From: Calcarisporiella thermophila CBS 279.70
Taxonomy: Eukaryota; Calcarisporiellomycota
Direction of reading: 5' to 3'
NCBI RefSeq assembly: GCF_041956535.1
Contig: NW_027192203.1
Span: forward strand, 555,406-619,405
DNA length: 64,000 nt
In this document: positions 11,099 to 24,330 of the stretch, piece after piece
Numbering within the stretch: position 1 is the first letter of the stretch
Layout: each line of letters starts with the position of its first letter
The notes under the pieces: generated by a model
What the model was told of the DNA's origin: nothing
The model's input: only the letters and a program-made list of their open reading frames with translations
The model's database searches: none
Made by a program: the position numbers and the translations under genes

Positions 11099-12354
11099 AT
11101 GGAGCAACAAAAGGAACCTACAAAATTTACTGATTATGACACATTTTTCAAGACCCATCATCCACCTCCGCGTCTCGCTGAATGTGAAAATGTTGTGCGT
11201 GAGTTCGTGAAGAAGCATCTAAAAACTGACCGAAGAGTTGTTCTTGTTACCGTGAGTGACATTCCTTGAAAGCTTCACATCAAAGCATACGGAGAAAATA
11301 ACATGTTCGTTTTAATATAATGACATCTTTCGCTTCTTTTTACAGAGCGGTGGGACAACTGTTCCTCTAGAACGGCAGACTGTACGCTTCGTTGACAATT
11401 TCTCGAATGGAACCCGTGGAGCCACATCTGCGGAGTACTTCCTCGAGAATGGGTATGCTGTTATTTTCATGCACCGCCAGTTCAGCAATCAACCTTATAG
11501 TCGACATTATTCACATACAACTAACTGCTTCCTCGATTATCTGGAAATTCAAGGGGGCGCAAATATAGGAGGTTTGTTGTATATGAAAATTTGTCGAGTA
11601 TCCCAACTAATCCCTCTGGCTTCTTATCCGGACTCTAGTGGACCCCCAATACGTGTCATCCATGAAGAGCGTTCTCGCCAAGTACAGGGCCGCAAAGGAT
11701 GAAGGGCTGCTACTTATGATAGAATTCGTGACCGTGAGTGACTATCTCTTCTTACTACGATCGACCGCAAAATGCATGTCAAAACTTGGAGAAAGAGCAA
11801 TGTATTATCTTGCGGCTGCAGTTAGCGACTTTTTTATTCCTGAAGAGAAAATGGTAGTGCACTTCACGAGAAACTTCTCTTTACTTGATCCCAATGACTA
11901 ATCCTCTGCATGCAATCTAGGCATTACATAAGATCCAATCTGGTGATGGTGCGTTGACCCTTCATATGGAGCAAGTGCCGAAAATGCTCAAACCTCTGGT
12001 GGATGACTGGGCAAAAAACGGCTTTGTCGTCTCTTTTAAGGTAGCCCATGATTTCACGGGCATCTTCCCTCGTAGGCCTAATTTATATACCTCTCTTCAC
12101 AGCTTGAAACGGATCCAAACCTCCTTATCCCCAAGGCACGTAATTCACTCCATCGATATGGCCATCAAATAGTTGTCGGAAATTTGCTTACCACACGCAA
12201 AGCATGCGTATGGTTAGTGACTCGTGACGGCCAGTCCGAGTTTCGTCTCACAGAAGATGAAATCAACCATGGGGTAGAGATAGAATCACGAATCATCCCA
12301 GAACTCATACAAAGGCATGAGAAATGGATTAGAGCTGTACGTTCTAAATTGTAG
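11099..12354 (+). CDS. CAB2: Phosphopantothenate-cysteine ligase (coenzyme A synthesis)
   Basis: Joins 4'-phosphopantothenate and cysteine, the second step from pantothenate to coenzyme A. Exons: 11099-11251, 11346-11571, 11639-11853, 11921-12040, 12103-12354 (321 aa, the usual size of eukaryotic PPCS). The core reads [57 protein letters not shown] and VVGNLLTTR, matching the family's nucleotide- and substrate-binding segments. Exon 3 contains a decoy GTGAGT at 11734 that is not used: reading through gives [13 protein letters not shown] and the AAAVSDF motif. The PPCS identity is firm; the exon 2/3 join is the least certain splice. Confidence 0.93.
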
Positions 12355-12944
12355 AATAGAGCGCATATTGAACCTGGCTAGAAGCAAAAAATTTCATTTT
12401 CATGCGTGATGGCCAGTATCAATAACTTCTAATGTTTGAATATCTTCTCATCCCCCCTCCTCTCTTTTCCCAATTTGTCGTTTGCTTTCCTGGTTTTTAT
12501 TCTGTTCATATATATATAAATAGATAGAGGGATCTGCCAGGCTTAGTAAGATAGCATTCACATTTCAGATTTGCCTCTCCAACATAGAAAAAAGACATTT
12601 TGGATACAAGAAATTGAAAATATCAAGGGCATCCAAGCCGATACGAAGATGGGATGCAAAACTGGTTCAGTTGCAATGATAATAGATATCCTATCCATAA
12701 AATATAGAATATTATATAAATAGGATATAATGTACTAGTGGCCTGATACGTTCAAAAAGGCGTCTATTATATTTTACAAGTCTAGATTAGGGAATTTCAA
12801 CTATATTATAGGGCACTCTTATTTAATTTTAAAAAACAATCAAGCTTGTGACTGCTTTGACGTCACAAACGCGAGGTACAAATGAAAAAGTCAATTTGAA
12901 CGCGATGTCATCCAAACAATTATATTAATCTCATCGTGTTCACG
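12355..12944. other. Intergenic region upstream of condensin subunit 1
   Basis: 590 bases, AT-rich with TATA-like runs around 12510 and 12710. The last 90 bases hold a palindromic TGACGTCA (12858-12865) and ACGCG cores near 12868 and 12899. Confidence 0.6.
12858..12903. promoter_or_regulatory. CRE palindrome and ACGCG cores in the condensin promoter
   Basis: TGACGTCA at 12858-12865 is a perfect CRE, the site of CREB/ATF bZIP factors. Two ACGCGA elements follow at about 12868 and 12899. They lie 40-87 bases before the ATG of a mitotic gene, so G1/S or cell-cycle control is plausible. Only the motifs are seen. Confidence 0.45.
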
Positions 12945-15900
12945 ATGTCGGCCGAGTTCGTTTTACACGATGAGCTTCTCAAACTCCAGGAAGGCTCATA
13001 TTATATCCCTAATGAAATTGACGTTACATCATTGAATGATAAGGAAATCGATAGGCACCTGAATAGTAAGTCATTCAATCTTAGATAAACCTGTACCTCA
13101 ATGATCCCATAACGCTATGTATCTACGTTCAATTTAGATGTTGTTGATCATATTGAGGAAAATTCAAATTCCATCAGTAATCTGGATGTATTTGACATAC
13201 TAAGAAGTTTCTTGAAGTGAGTGTATATAGATCAACTTTACTTTTGACATAACCATTAATTCCTTAATGGTGGTATAGAGAATTCAAGAGTTTAAAGCCA
13301 GCAACTGCCAATCGGCTGTTCGACATTATCTTGTCTGGTAAGTAAAATCTTATTTCTGATGGAAGAGCTTTAGTTGGAGTATGTTTTTAAAATTGCTTCT
13401 AATTTGGTTTACAAACAGGCTTTGTCAAAGAAATCCATGCAACCTCGAGCGATATTGAAGCAGACGATCAAGATGTCATTGAAGAACATCGCCTCGCACT
13501 AGAAATGTATGGTTTCTTATTACAATGGTTCATTGCTGGTGCGGAAGGTAAGGCAACATCAAGCGTATCTGGCGATAAGCCTGTTGGAACAAGTAGATCA
13601 AAGGTAAAGGCATTTATTTCTGATACGGTCTATATAAAACCATTAATACTATTTTTTTCCTTAGAGAGGAAAAGCAGCAAAATCTAGCGGCGGCGACGAG
13701 GAAAGACACTGGGACTGGTCCTCACAAATACAGAAATCGTTGGATGTGATGGCGCGAGCGCTGGAGATTCGATTGAATAAAATATGGACTTCGACACACG
13801 AGCGTGATAATTTTGTTGGGTCAGTAAATTCGCTTTGAATCTTGCTATGGCTGGTTTGTTAAAAGGTTTTTTTATAGTTTATTTACTAAACCCATATATC
13901 AACTTCTTGAGAACCAAGCAAATACACAAACACCCGGAATTAAGTCGCGTGCTTTTAAAGTGCTGGCCATCTGTATACAGAAATATAATCACACTTTTGG
14001 TAAGAGAATATCTAACTGAAGAGCTGGCAAATATCTAATTTCATTTGTAAATAGCTGCACAAACTACCCTGATGCAATACCTCCAATACCATGAACACGC
14101 TGGTGAGCCGATTGCTGAACTACTTTATCTGCTGGCAGATAAATTTGATAACACGCAGTTAATGAATGAAATGCTACGGTAAATTTAAAAAATATATAAA
14201 TTTTATTACTTTATGCCAAAATTTAACCCCATTCTTTTCTCTATCTAGAGAAATAAGCCAGAAGGAGTTCAAAGATATTACCACCAAGGAGCTCAAGGAC
14301 ACTGCCAACACAAAAACATTCACAAAATTCTTGATTCGACTGTCTGAACTCTGTCCGAAACAGGTTTTGAGACAGGCTGGATTGTTGATCAGGCATTTAG
14401 ATAGTGAGGTATGGGAAATATAATTATCGCTTCATGTTTTATTTTGTTGCTTATTCTGTTGGATTAGTCCTACCAAATGCGATGTGCCATTATCGAGATC
14501 GTGGGCAATCTAGTCATAGAGTTGGCTAATAGCGGCGAGCAAAACGACATCACACGCAAGCAGATAGGCAGTCTATTCGATGTACTAGAAGAACGTTTCC
14601 TAGACGCAAATGCATTTGTTCGCTCAAAGGTCCTTCAATCGTATCTCCGTATACTAGAGTATGCTCTTTAAATTTATGTGTAGGAGCTGGAGGATGATAG
14701 TAATTATTTATTCGATCTGTAGTTTGCAGACAAAGTTTCCAAAAAGGAGACAAAAGCTGTGCGATCTTGCGGTTCGACATCTCGAAGATAAGAGTAGCCA
14801 TGTGCGTAAATACGCAATTAAGGTTCTTACTCGTACGATCGCTACCCATCCTTACGGGATGCATGGAGGGGAGCTAGTACTTGAGGAATGGCAGGAACGC
14901 CTCAAAGGTGTCAAGGAACAGCTAGACGTGAGTCACTTTTACTAAAAGAGAGTCTGAGCCTCCATTTAATTCTCGATGATTTTGGTAGGCGATTGCATCA
15001 CCTAATGAGATAAAAGAAACAGAAGCAATGAACGAGCAGCCTTCGGTGCAAAATGGCCACGCGACGAATGATGAAACCGCTAAAGAAAATGAGCCCAATT
15101 CAAGAGAGACAGAAAAGGATGAGGATGTCGAGATGGAGGACGCAGACGAGGACTCTTCTGAGAAGGGCGAGAAAGAGAAGCAGCATCAAAAGACTGAAAA
15201 GGAGGCAGCCGAAGAAAATAATCAAATTGTAATCCCCGCTGGTTCCGCCGAGGATTACATGAAACTACAACTGATGCGACGCTTTTACGTCGACGCAATT
15301 CGCTTCATCGAGCAAATTCACTCAGCCATTCCGGTGCTTTGCCAACTGCTTGCGTCGACAAATAAAGCCGAGGTTATGGAGGCGATGGACTTCTTTGTTG
15401 TGGCCCTTAGCTATAAAATCGAGTTGGCAGAGGTCTTTTGAAAACTTTTAATATTTTTTCATTCTATTATGGCAAATTGAATTGGTATTTTGTTGACGCG
15501 ATATAGGATGGTATCAAAAAGATGCTTCACTTGATTTGGGTGAAGGAAAACAATGACGAAGCCAAGGGAGTTCGCACTCGGCTGCTAGATAGTTATCGTA
15601 CGCTGTATCTTGAGCCACTAGCAAATCAGTCGCATAAAGAGAATGTGAATATGATTGCGAGAAATTTGATAAAGTATGCCTACAGCACCTTAGTGCGTTC
15701 ACTTGTTGCGTGGTTGTTAAGCTTTTTTACCCTTAATTCCTAGATTGACCTTCAACACTACCCTCGCAGAGCTTACCTCGCTAGAGCAAGTCCTTAGTAC
15801 ACTGATGGCCGATGGCCGCATCTCAGATGTAGTTGTGGAGAAACTCTGGGCAGTATATGGTAAATTGATTGCCGCTTTCTAGGGTATTTTCAAGCATATA

Positions 15901-18010
15901 CTAAAAGTATGTTAAGGTGTGACTAAGCTTCAGATTCCAAAAGCCCAGCGTCGTGGCGCTATTATAATTCTTGCCATGCTGGCAAAGGCTAAACGTGAGG
16001 TCGTTTCAGAAAAGGTCGACCTTCTGCTCCGCATCGGCCTGAGTTCTTATGGAAAGAATGATCTTTCGTTGGCCAGATATTCGTGTATTGCTTTGCAGAG
16101 TATTGCAGGGAATCAGAAAAAGGAGAAGGGTAATAAAACCTCTCTATTGTTAGTGTTTTCACCATGAATATCTCATACCTGGCATTCCCTTTCCATCCAT
16201 AAGGATCCCTAACAAATCAAGGCTTCCGACTCCCACCATCGAATCCTATTTTTGACAAGCTGCTCGAGATTATAGAAGAACCAACAACCTCTACCGAATG
16301 GTAGGCTCACATTTACCCAATCTCTCACTGGACACGCAAGATACTAACTTTGGTTGTGGTTTAAGGTTTGGACTCGCTGAGCAGGCAATCAATACTATCT
16401 ATCTCCTTGCCGAGCACCCGGATAGGCTATGCGGTCAACTAGTGAAGCGTAAGACAGTTCAACTCTTTGATTTACAACGACAAAAAAGTGAGGCACGGTC
16501 CACCACTGAAGGCCAGGAGGAAAACTCGGACCCTATGGACGAAGATCCCGCTCCCACTTCTGCAACTTCGCAAATCCCTGTCCCTCAAGTCGATGCATTC
16601 AAGCTGAGTCAGCTCTGCTTTATTGTGGGCCATGTAGCAATTCGGCAGATTGTCCACCTCGAGCTCATAGAAGTTGAGCTCAAGCGGCGAAAGGCCAAAA
16701 GCGAAGGTAAGAGACCACAGGAATTGACCTCGTGCTTGTTCGAGCAATTAATCATATTATTCCCCACAGCTGAGAAGGAGAAGAAAGCCGAGCGCTTAAA
16801 AGACGACGAATTGGATCAAGTCGCAGGGACAGCTGAGGACGATTACGGCGAAGCAATTTCTGCTATCCGAGAAAAGGAACTCCTTTCTGGCTCCTCGTCA
16901 TTGCTTGCAGTTTATGGCCCGATGCTGGCCCACATTTGCAGCAACACTAAACTCTATTCGGATCGCATGCTCCAGACAACGGCAACCCTGGCCCTTTCCA
17001 AGTTCATGTGTGTGAGCGAGGAGTTCTGCGAGACGCACCTCCCCCTACTTCTCACTATTCTGGATCGCTCGCAGGACGCCACGATTCGAAGCGATATCGT
17101 GATCGCATTAGGGGATATGGCGGTTTGTTTCAATAATCTAATTGACGAGAACATCAGTCATCTCTACCGGCGGCTTTCGGACCCTGATGGTGTGGTAAAG
17201 AAAAATGCCCTAATGGTGTTGACCCATCTCATCCTGAACGGAATGGTGAAGGTGAAGGGCCAAATCGGAGAGATGGCGCGTTGTCTCGAGGACGAGGACA
17301 CGCGCATCAGTGACCTGGCAAAACTCTTCTTTACCGAACTGGCCACGAAAGATAATGCAATCTACAACAACTTGCCGGATATAATTAGCAACCTATCAGC
17401 GGCCAAAGCTGAGGTGGAAGAGGAAACCTTCCGACGCATTATGCGATTCTTGTTTGGGTTCATCGACAAAGAGCGGCAGGCCGAGAACGTGGTTGAGAAG
17501 CTTTGCCAGCGTTTCCGCAACCTTGAACGCGAGCGAGAGTGGCGTGATATTGCCTTTTGTCTGTCTCTCCTTCCATACAAATCCGAGAAGAGCTTCAAGC
17601 GGCTCCTAGAAGGAATCTCACTCTTCCAGGACAAATTGCACGAGGAGACAGTGGCAAAGTATTTCGCAGAGATCGTGAATAAAGGTCGGGCGCAGAAGAT
17701 GCAGAAGCCAGAGATGAGGGCAATCATCGATGAGTTTGAGTCTCGTTTAGAAGAGATCAAGCGGCGAGGGATGGAGCGAGAGGAGGAGACGAAGGAGGAG
17801 TCAGAGGCGCAAGACGTGGAAAAGGGAGAGGGCGAGAAAGGCGAAGCTGTGGACGCAGAGACTGAGAACTTAAAGCCTGCCAAGGACAGTGGCACGAAGA
17901 CCACGAGAAAGAAAACAACCGGAAGGAGCACTGGTCGGCGAACAACTCAATCCTCTACAGCAGCCGCTACCACCACGAGAGCAACTCGAAGCTCTCGACG
18001 AAAGGGCTGA
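12945..18010 (+). CDS. YCS4: Condensin complex subunit 1 (Cnd1/Ycs4/NCAPD2)
   Basis: HEAT-repeat subunit of condensin, needed for mitotic chromosome compaction. Exons: 12945-13065, 13138-13216, 13279-13337, 13419-13603, 13665-13819, 13878-13999, 14055-14178, 14249-14408, 14468-14658, 14723-14927, 14989-15432, 15507-15673, 15744-15859, 15917-16129, 16204-16300, 16366-16706, 16770-18010 (1339 aa; family 1150-1400). Landmarks: N-terminal FVLHDELLKLQEG and YYIPNEID; LFTKPIYQLLENQ; TKFPKRRQKL with AVRHLEDKSSHVRKYAIKVL; DGIKKMLHLIWVKEN; FIVGHVAIRQIVHLELIE; MVLTHLILNGMVKVKGQ in the C-terminal Cnd1 domain. An acidic insert (about residues 475-540) and a basic Thr/Ser/Arg tail look disordered. The intron 16707-16769 keeps the frame and is argued separately. 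Every phase closes. Confidence 0.94.
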
Positions 18011-18814
<804 letters not shown>

Positions 18815-19211
18815 TTGCGCAATTAGAAGGGTTCTTCGCCATCGAAATGTCGATAGGCTGTAGTCTATTATTTTTTTTTAGTATATTCATTAGGGCAGAG
18901 TCATGATGTTGATCTGTTTCGTTTCTGTACTGTAATAAATAGCTCTTTTTTTATATGCAATACCGGGTTAGGTTGGGATGCTTAAATTAAATATATTTTA
19001 TCAAACGAAGAATTGAATATAGGTAACTAGCAGGCAAGAAAAGGAAAAAGATACATAGAAACATACAAAATGAAACATGAATACCAAAATGGGAAAAATT
19101 CAAATCTTCCGAAAAATCTTTACAATAAACTGGGCAAAAAAAAGTTTTGTTATTCAACAACATATCTGAGAATCTGTGGGAAAAAAAAAATCAAAAGAAA
19201 AAAACAGTTAA
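18815..19211. other. Convergent 3' flanks of histone H4 and the cyclin gene
   Basis: 397 bases between two stop codons. It has AATAAA at 18934-18939 on the H4 side and A-rich tracts around 19130-19210. No gene is visible. Confidence 0.6.
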
Positions 19212-20697
19212 TTACTCTCCAACAAATACCCGTTCCCTTGACATCGACAATGCGTCTTTTCCCGAGGTGTGCTCTACTGGCATATCATCGTCCGGCAACG
19301 CCCCCTCCTCGTCCTCCATCTCCCCCTCCTCTCCTTCCTCTTTTATCCCATCGTTTTGATATAAAGACACTGGTGAGGGGTTGGATGGAGTGGAGGGCTT
19401 ACCCGTGCTAGTAGAGTCAGGAGTCCCGGCTGTGCGTGCATCCTCCTGGTTTCGATGACTATGTCGGCTCTTGATGATAGGAGCATAATGCTGATAGTGC
19501 TCCAGCATTTCCAGCGCCGCATCTTGATGAAAACAAGGGTTAGCGTGCCAGCTTGCTCTTCTAGTGACAGCATAGTTTACCTTGCGCAGCCACCACGTCC
19601 ACTTGCGCGATTTCGGCCCAGGAGGAGCGCTTCCCTGCAGCTTTGGTAGCATCACTCCCCACGTCTAGCAATCCTCCGCTTCCGTTTACTGCATGGTCCC
19701 CATTTTCTAGACCCGGAAGTTCCTCTTTGATAGCTGTAGAGCCTATAAGCAATGCAGCGGCAGCTATTGTCTCCGGACGATGGATCAAACAAAGTGGTGT
19801 TCTTAAGCTACAATAAGGCGGTGTTAAATCGCTAGCAATACCACATGGAAGAAAACAAACTCGCCTGTCATTAATGTAACCCCATGCATGTTGACATAGT
19901 TTTTTCGAGACTAATGGTCGAGGAAAATGAGAACAGAGAAAGAAGACTGCAACCAAATTTGTCTATGCCCTACCCCCCAACTTCTTTGCTATTGCTATTA
20001 GTGAGGTATATGGGTGTTCAATTGTCAAATCAAAACATAACGCTTCTAGAAGTATTTCTTCATTAAATAAGATTGTATCTCGCCACCGAATATACTCCTT
20101 CAAACAGAAAGGGGATCAGAATATGGCTGGCCGGCTCTCTGGAAATCGTGCAACCAAGTACCTTTGAATCTTCGGTCAACTCCAAGCGCTCACTTTTCTT
20201 CAACGCTTTCTGCGCGCAAACGGTGATGATGTCGCGAATTTTTCTATTTGTTTCCTCGACTTTGGATGCTAGGAACACGCAGGTCCCGCCAATGTCCTTA
20301 AAAAATAACAAGGAGAGCCATCGTTGGTATGCTGGAGATTAATTTGGATGCATGGAATAGGAGATTTTACATAATAATGAAAATCCTTTAACGAGTATCG
20401 CATATAAAATCTATGTAAAAACACCATCGCCGTGGCTATTGTGATCTGCGGCCTACCATAGAATCGATTTAGATTAGCATCCACTAACTATGTATACGGG
20501 ATCGTATGCAGTATAAAGTTGAATTACATCTTCAACGCCAATCCGACATTATTTATAAAGTTACATCCTTTCGCCCGATCGCGCTTCTCGCGGTCAAGTG
20601 AGTATCCATCCCTGGACGAGGGTGTGCGGGAGAGAGCTTCATGTGGAAAGAGCCACTTGTCACGTTGTGGATCCCTCGTAGTATGAGAACCAACCAT
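19212..20697 (-). CDS. Transcriptional cyclin (cyclin T/K type, Pch1-like)
   Basis: Likely partner of a CDK9/CDK12-type kinase that phosphorylates the RNA polymerase II C-terminal domain. Exons: 20697-20528, 20452-20371, 20296-20162, 20097-19974, 19910-19865, 19807-19581, 19522-19212 (364 aa). The start is followed by DKWLFPHEALSRTPSS, DGYS and FINNVGLALKMPQ, then ATAMVFLHRFYMRYSLKDF, FLASKVEE, WRDTILFNEEILLEALCFDL (first cyclin box end), KKLCQHAWGYINDS and RPETIAAAALL (second box). This order is typical of Pch1/cyclin T/cyclin K. The C-terminal 150 residues are acidic and disordered. The intron 19864-19808 has a GC donor. The exact kinase partner cannot be read from sequence. Confidence 0.92.
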
Positions 20698-21053
20698 TCA
20701 TTCAATGACTAATGTGTTGAAATGTCCCTAGGATGATGCTATATCAAAAAGTTAATCTGAGAAAGAATATAGAATACAAGAATGACAGGATAATAAGCTA
20801 AAATAGCTTAAGCACAAAAAAATCGGAAACTTTCCGTGGCTTATGGCATTTCATCTTAGTCATAAGTAGCAAAATACAGTTTCGTTTTTTTATTTTCGTC
20901 CTGAGTAAGAAAATAAAATAGAAAATAGATGTAAAAAAAAAGAATAAGAAACAAAAAAGGGGGTAGGGAAATAAACCATCGAAAAAAAGAGTATTGAGGA
21001 TAAGGATTCGTTTCAACGAAATATGTCTATTTCTACTTTAAATTTATTAAAAT
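20698..21053. other. Cyclin promoter / QCR2 3' flank
   Basis: 356 bases of AT-rich sequence between two minus-strand genes. There are long A- and T-tracts at 20880-20990. No gene or repeat is visible. Confidence 0.6.
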
Positions 21054-22441
21054 TCAAAGAGAGTCCACATAAGGAAGTGACTGGTTATCTCCATACGCAA
21101 CGGCAGTTGGCTTGCCCTTGAGGATCTTCTCCGCGAATTTGTGCACATCTGCTGCCTGGACCTTGTCGAATTGTGCGATGGCGTCTTTCGTCGACAGTGT
21201 CTGCGCACCAGCCAGAAGCTTGCTGCCGATCTGCTCCAACACATTAACGCTACCTGGCAATTGAGCGGCCGCAAACTTGGCCTGGGCAATGCCGCGCTTG
21301 ATATCCTCCTCGCTCAACTTGGCGCGGATTTGCTGTGCCACCGACTCAACGGCTGCGCGGGATTGAGAGTTGGGCGCACGTACGTACACTCCAAAGAGAC
21401 CAGCATCCGAGTAGGAAGAATGGAATGCGGACACCTCAACATCTGGGCTGATCTTGGAGGCAACTTGTGCCAGAGGTGAACCAGAGGTGTTTCCTTTGAT
21501 GTAGGAGTCTCCGCCAAGAGCATACTGCAACACCTGGGCAGCAGCATATTCTGGGGAGGTCAAGGAAGCGCCCTCGAACGCCAATACATAGTGTGCCTTC
21601 TCGGACAGCTGCGAAATACGTACTTCTCCGCCATAGTATTTACTTGCCGATCCGGACAATCCAGTTTCGGCTTTATTGGAAAACAAGGTCTCCGCCAGAT
21701 CGGTCAAAGTCTTATGGTCGATTCCGGCACCAATAAGTGCCAGTTTGCCGCCGAATGCCTGCTGGGCGTAGGAGCGGAGAGTAGCAGGAGAAACATTGCC
21801 GGTGGCATAGAGGGAGTTACCGAGTCCGGTGCGGAATGCTGCCTGGTGTGCAGCATTGAGTACAGTGAGGGTAGGATCTTGAGCTGCCGCCTCAGTCTCT
21901 TCTTTAACTTGCAGAGCAATGTCATTCACCTCCCAATCATTGAACTTGGTAGAAGTGGCAATGTCGGCAAGAATTTCGGCAAAGTAAGGTCTTGAAAGAA
22001 CATTAAAAAATAGTTTGTAAAAATGGAAATGCTAAAACTTACAAGTCATCTTTAAGGAACTGGGCAGTATAAACAATGTTTTCGCGGCCCAGGCTGGAGG
22101 TAAGCTGACCACCGAGCAATTCGGTCTCACGGGTGATGCGGAAAGCGGTACGTTTAGCGTTATTCTACAGAATCACCATCATGGAATTAGATTGCATGCA
22201 TAAAGGGTACAAGTCAGTCAATTTTTACCCTGAAACCGAAATTTTTCAAGAAATGAGCTACGCCAGCGTTTCCTGCGCTCTCATACCGTGACCCTGCAGG
22301 CACCACCAAGGACAAGGAAGATACTCCCGATAGATTGTCATCGGAAGTAGCAACACGAACCCCATTGCTTACAGACGAAACTTGTGTTGCGAAGGCGCGG
22401 GTAAGAGTAGGCGCTTTACGAAACACAGTAGTGGCTAGCAT
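21054..22441 (-). CDS. QCR2: Cytochrome b-c1 complex subunit 2 (core protein 2)
   Basis: Core subunit of respiratory complex III on the matrix side of the inner membrane. Exons: 22441-22229, 22164-22043, 21990-21054 (423 aa). The N-terminus MLATTVFRKAPTLTRAFAT is a typical matrix presequence. It is an M16-fold protein: LVVPAGSRYESAGNAGVAHFLKNFGF, RITRETELLGG and QFLKDDLPYFAEIL match core protein 2. The zinc motif HxxEH of processing peptidases is absent (AHFLKN at that place), as expected for the non-catalytic core 2 subunit. A Gly/Ser/Ala-rich second domain with YALGGDSYIKG follows. Beta-MPP is excluded by the missing motif. Confidence 0.95.
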
Positions 22442-23436
22442 AATGAATTCAGGTAAGGATCGCTTCCTCCTCTGTTATTATCTATTAAGGCCACTTGAAG
22501 AGCAAGATCAAGTTTGAAGAGATGGTTGTGAACAAAGTTGCTCGTTCTGTTTATCGTTTCAGGGGATCGAATTTGCTACAGGGGTCTGAAATTTCACTGA
22601 TTTGACTCTAGTTAATTTTGTTTACAAGGAATCTAATATGAGCTTAACTGATCCACTTTATCAATTACAAGCTGAAATTTCAACTATTTGAGAAAATGAT
22701 ATTAGCATAAGGAAATGCACTTAAACTTCATATACCTAAATACATCACTCAATTATACCATTCCGCAATTACGAGAGCTTTCTCGATTATATAAAAAATT
22801 AGTGAGTATACTGAGCACAAGATAGGCCGCCTGCGGGCAAAGGATTTCTCATATTAGATTGTCCGCAAAGGAAGTGGAATATTAAATGTCATACAATAAA
22901 TGGATAAGGATAGCTTCAGTTCATATATATATGTCCATTCGCTTTTCTTGCTCGTAGTCCCTCCTACTTACAATGACCATTTGCTGCTCTATATGTTGTG
23001 GTTACTTCATGCGTCCAACAGTAAGCTTAGTGATTACAGATGGGCCATTATCCAATAGGAGAGAGGAGTGTGAAAGGCACGGCAAAGATACATAGGAAAA
23101 CCCATCTCGTAAAACTAGCCCGCGTGCTTTACTCTCTTCTTCCTCTATGCTGTGTGTATACTGGCAGATACATGAGGTGTAGAGAATTGGACTAACGTAG
23201 GATGGACGGATTATTATGCCGAATGCTCAATGGCTTTAATCTTGTGTCGAGGTAAAAGTTTTGAATATGAAAACTATAATGCTTTTGTACTATGAGAACA
23301 AGACATAGAATGTAATTGATAAATAGACATAGAGATTATAGATTTCGAGACAGTAGCTGACACAACGACATTTCCATATATATTGCAAAGATGAGTTTAT
23401 GTAGTATTTACAACGAAAAATATAAATAGACCCTCA
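22442..23436. other. Intergenic region without a recognisable gene
   Basis: About 1 kb, AT-rich, between QCR2 and the Fyv6-type gene. No plausible open frame, RNA gene or repeat was found. It should contain the QCR2 promoter. Confidence 0.6.
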
Positions 23437-24330
23437 TCATTTGCTAGGTAAACTAGCCTTTTTGTCCCCGTTCTCGGTCGAAAATTGCTTACTATCCTCT
23501 GCACTCTTCGACTTGGTATAATCTATTGATTTCTCCATTTGCTCGTCTTTGTTCCCCTTTGATTCCTCTTTTTTCTCATCCTTCTTATCCCTTTCTCCGC
23601 TTCCTTCCCCCCCTTTCTTTTTCACTACTACCCCTAGAAGACCCTTTTTCTTCTTCCCAGCCGGTTTGCTTCCACCGCCACTGTTATTGACACTATTCTT
23701 AGGCGTAATTTTTGCCGATGCCACCTCTGTTGTTAATGAACTCGACGAAGACGATTGCACCTTACTGACCTCTTGTTGAATGGCTCTAAAACCGATATAC
23801 CGATTGAATTTGAATGATATATAGACAAAGCAATGTTTAAGACGACCTACTCTCTGAACTTTGCTAATTCCTCCTCTTCTGCTCTCTTCTTTGCTGCTTC
23901 AAGTTCTCGATTTTGTTGAGAAAGGGTCTGAAAATACTCAAACTCGTCATCGTCCACGCGATGGATTAGGTTGGCTATTGAAAGCGAAAAAAATGCATGA
24001 GGATTTTATGGGTGCTTGAAAGTGGACTCTTTGAAATTACCAAATCGTGTTGCTTCAGCAAAAGCTTCTTCTTTCATCCTTTTCTGCTCTTGAAGACGTT
24101 CGTAGAGTGTTCTTGGATCATACTCCTCCTCTGGAGGCGGGGGCGCATCTTTATAATGAAAGAAACACTCCAATTAATCTCAGGAAAGACAGAATAAGAA
24201 AGAGGGAAATGAAACCATTTGCATCTCCTGCTGCATAAGCTTTTTCCCATTCTTCACGCCGTTTCTTACGTGACTCCTCCAGCTCTGTCTCAGTGACAAA
24301 CGAGCGCTTCGAGGATGCACCTAGCTCCAT
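23437..24330 (-). CDS. FAM192A/Fyv6-type nuclear protein
   Basis: Exons: 24330-24216, 24148-24041, 23974-23851, 23785-23437 (231 aa). The first 110 residues read FVTETELEESRKKRREEWEK, EEEYDPRTLYERLQEQK and ANLIHRVDDDEFEYFQTL. This is the N-terminal domain shared by animal FAM192A/PSME3IP1 (NIP30) and yeast Fyv6, which acts in the second step of splicing. A coiled, charged segment (ELEAAKKRAEEEELAKFRE) follows, then a disordered Lys/Ser-rich tail with a GKKKKGLLGVVVKKK patch. The domain call is solid; whether it serves splicing or proteasome activator binding in this organism is inference. Confidence 0.88.

Noticed and set aside
11734-11739. GTGAGT as a splice donor in PPCS exon 3
   Set aside because: Using it would remove residues leading to the conserved AAAVSDF motif; reading through keeps frame and family match.
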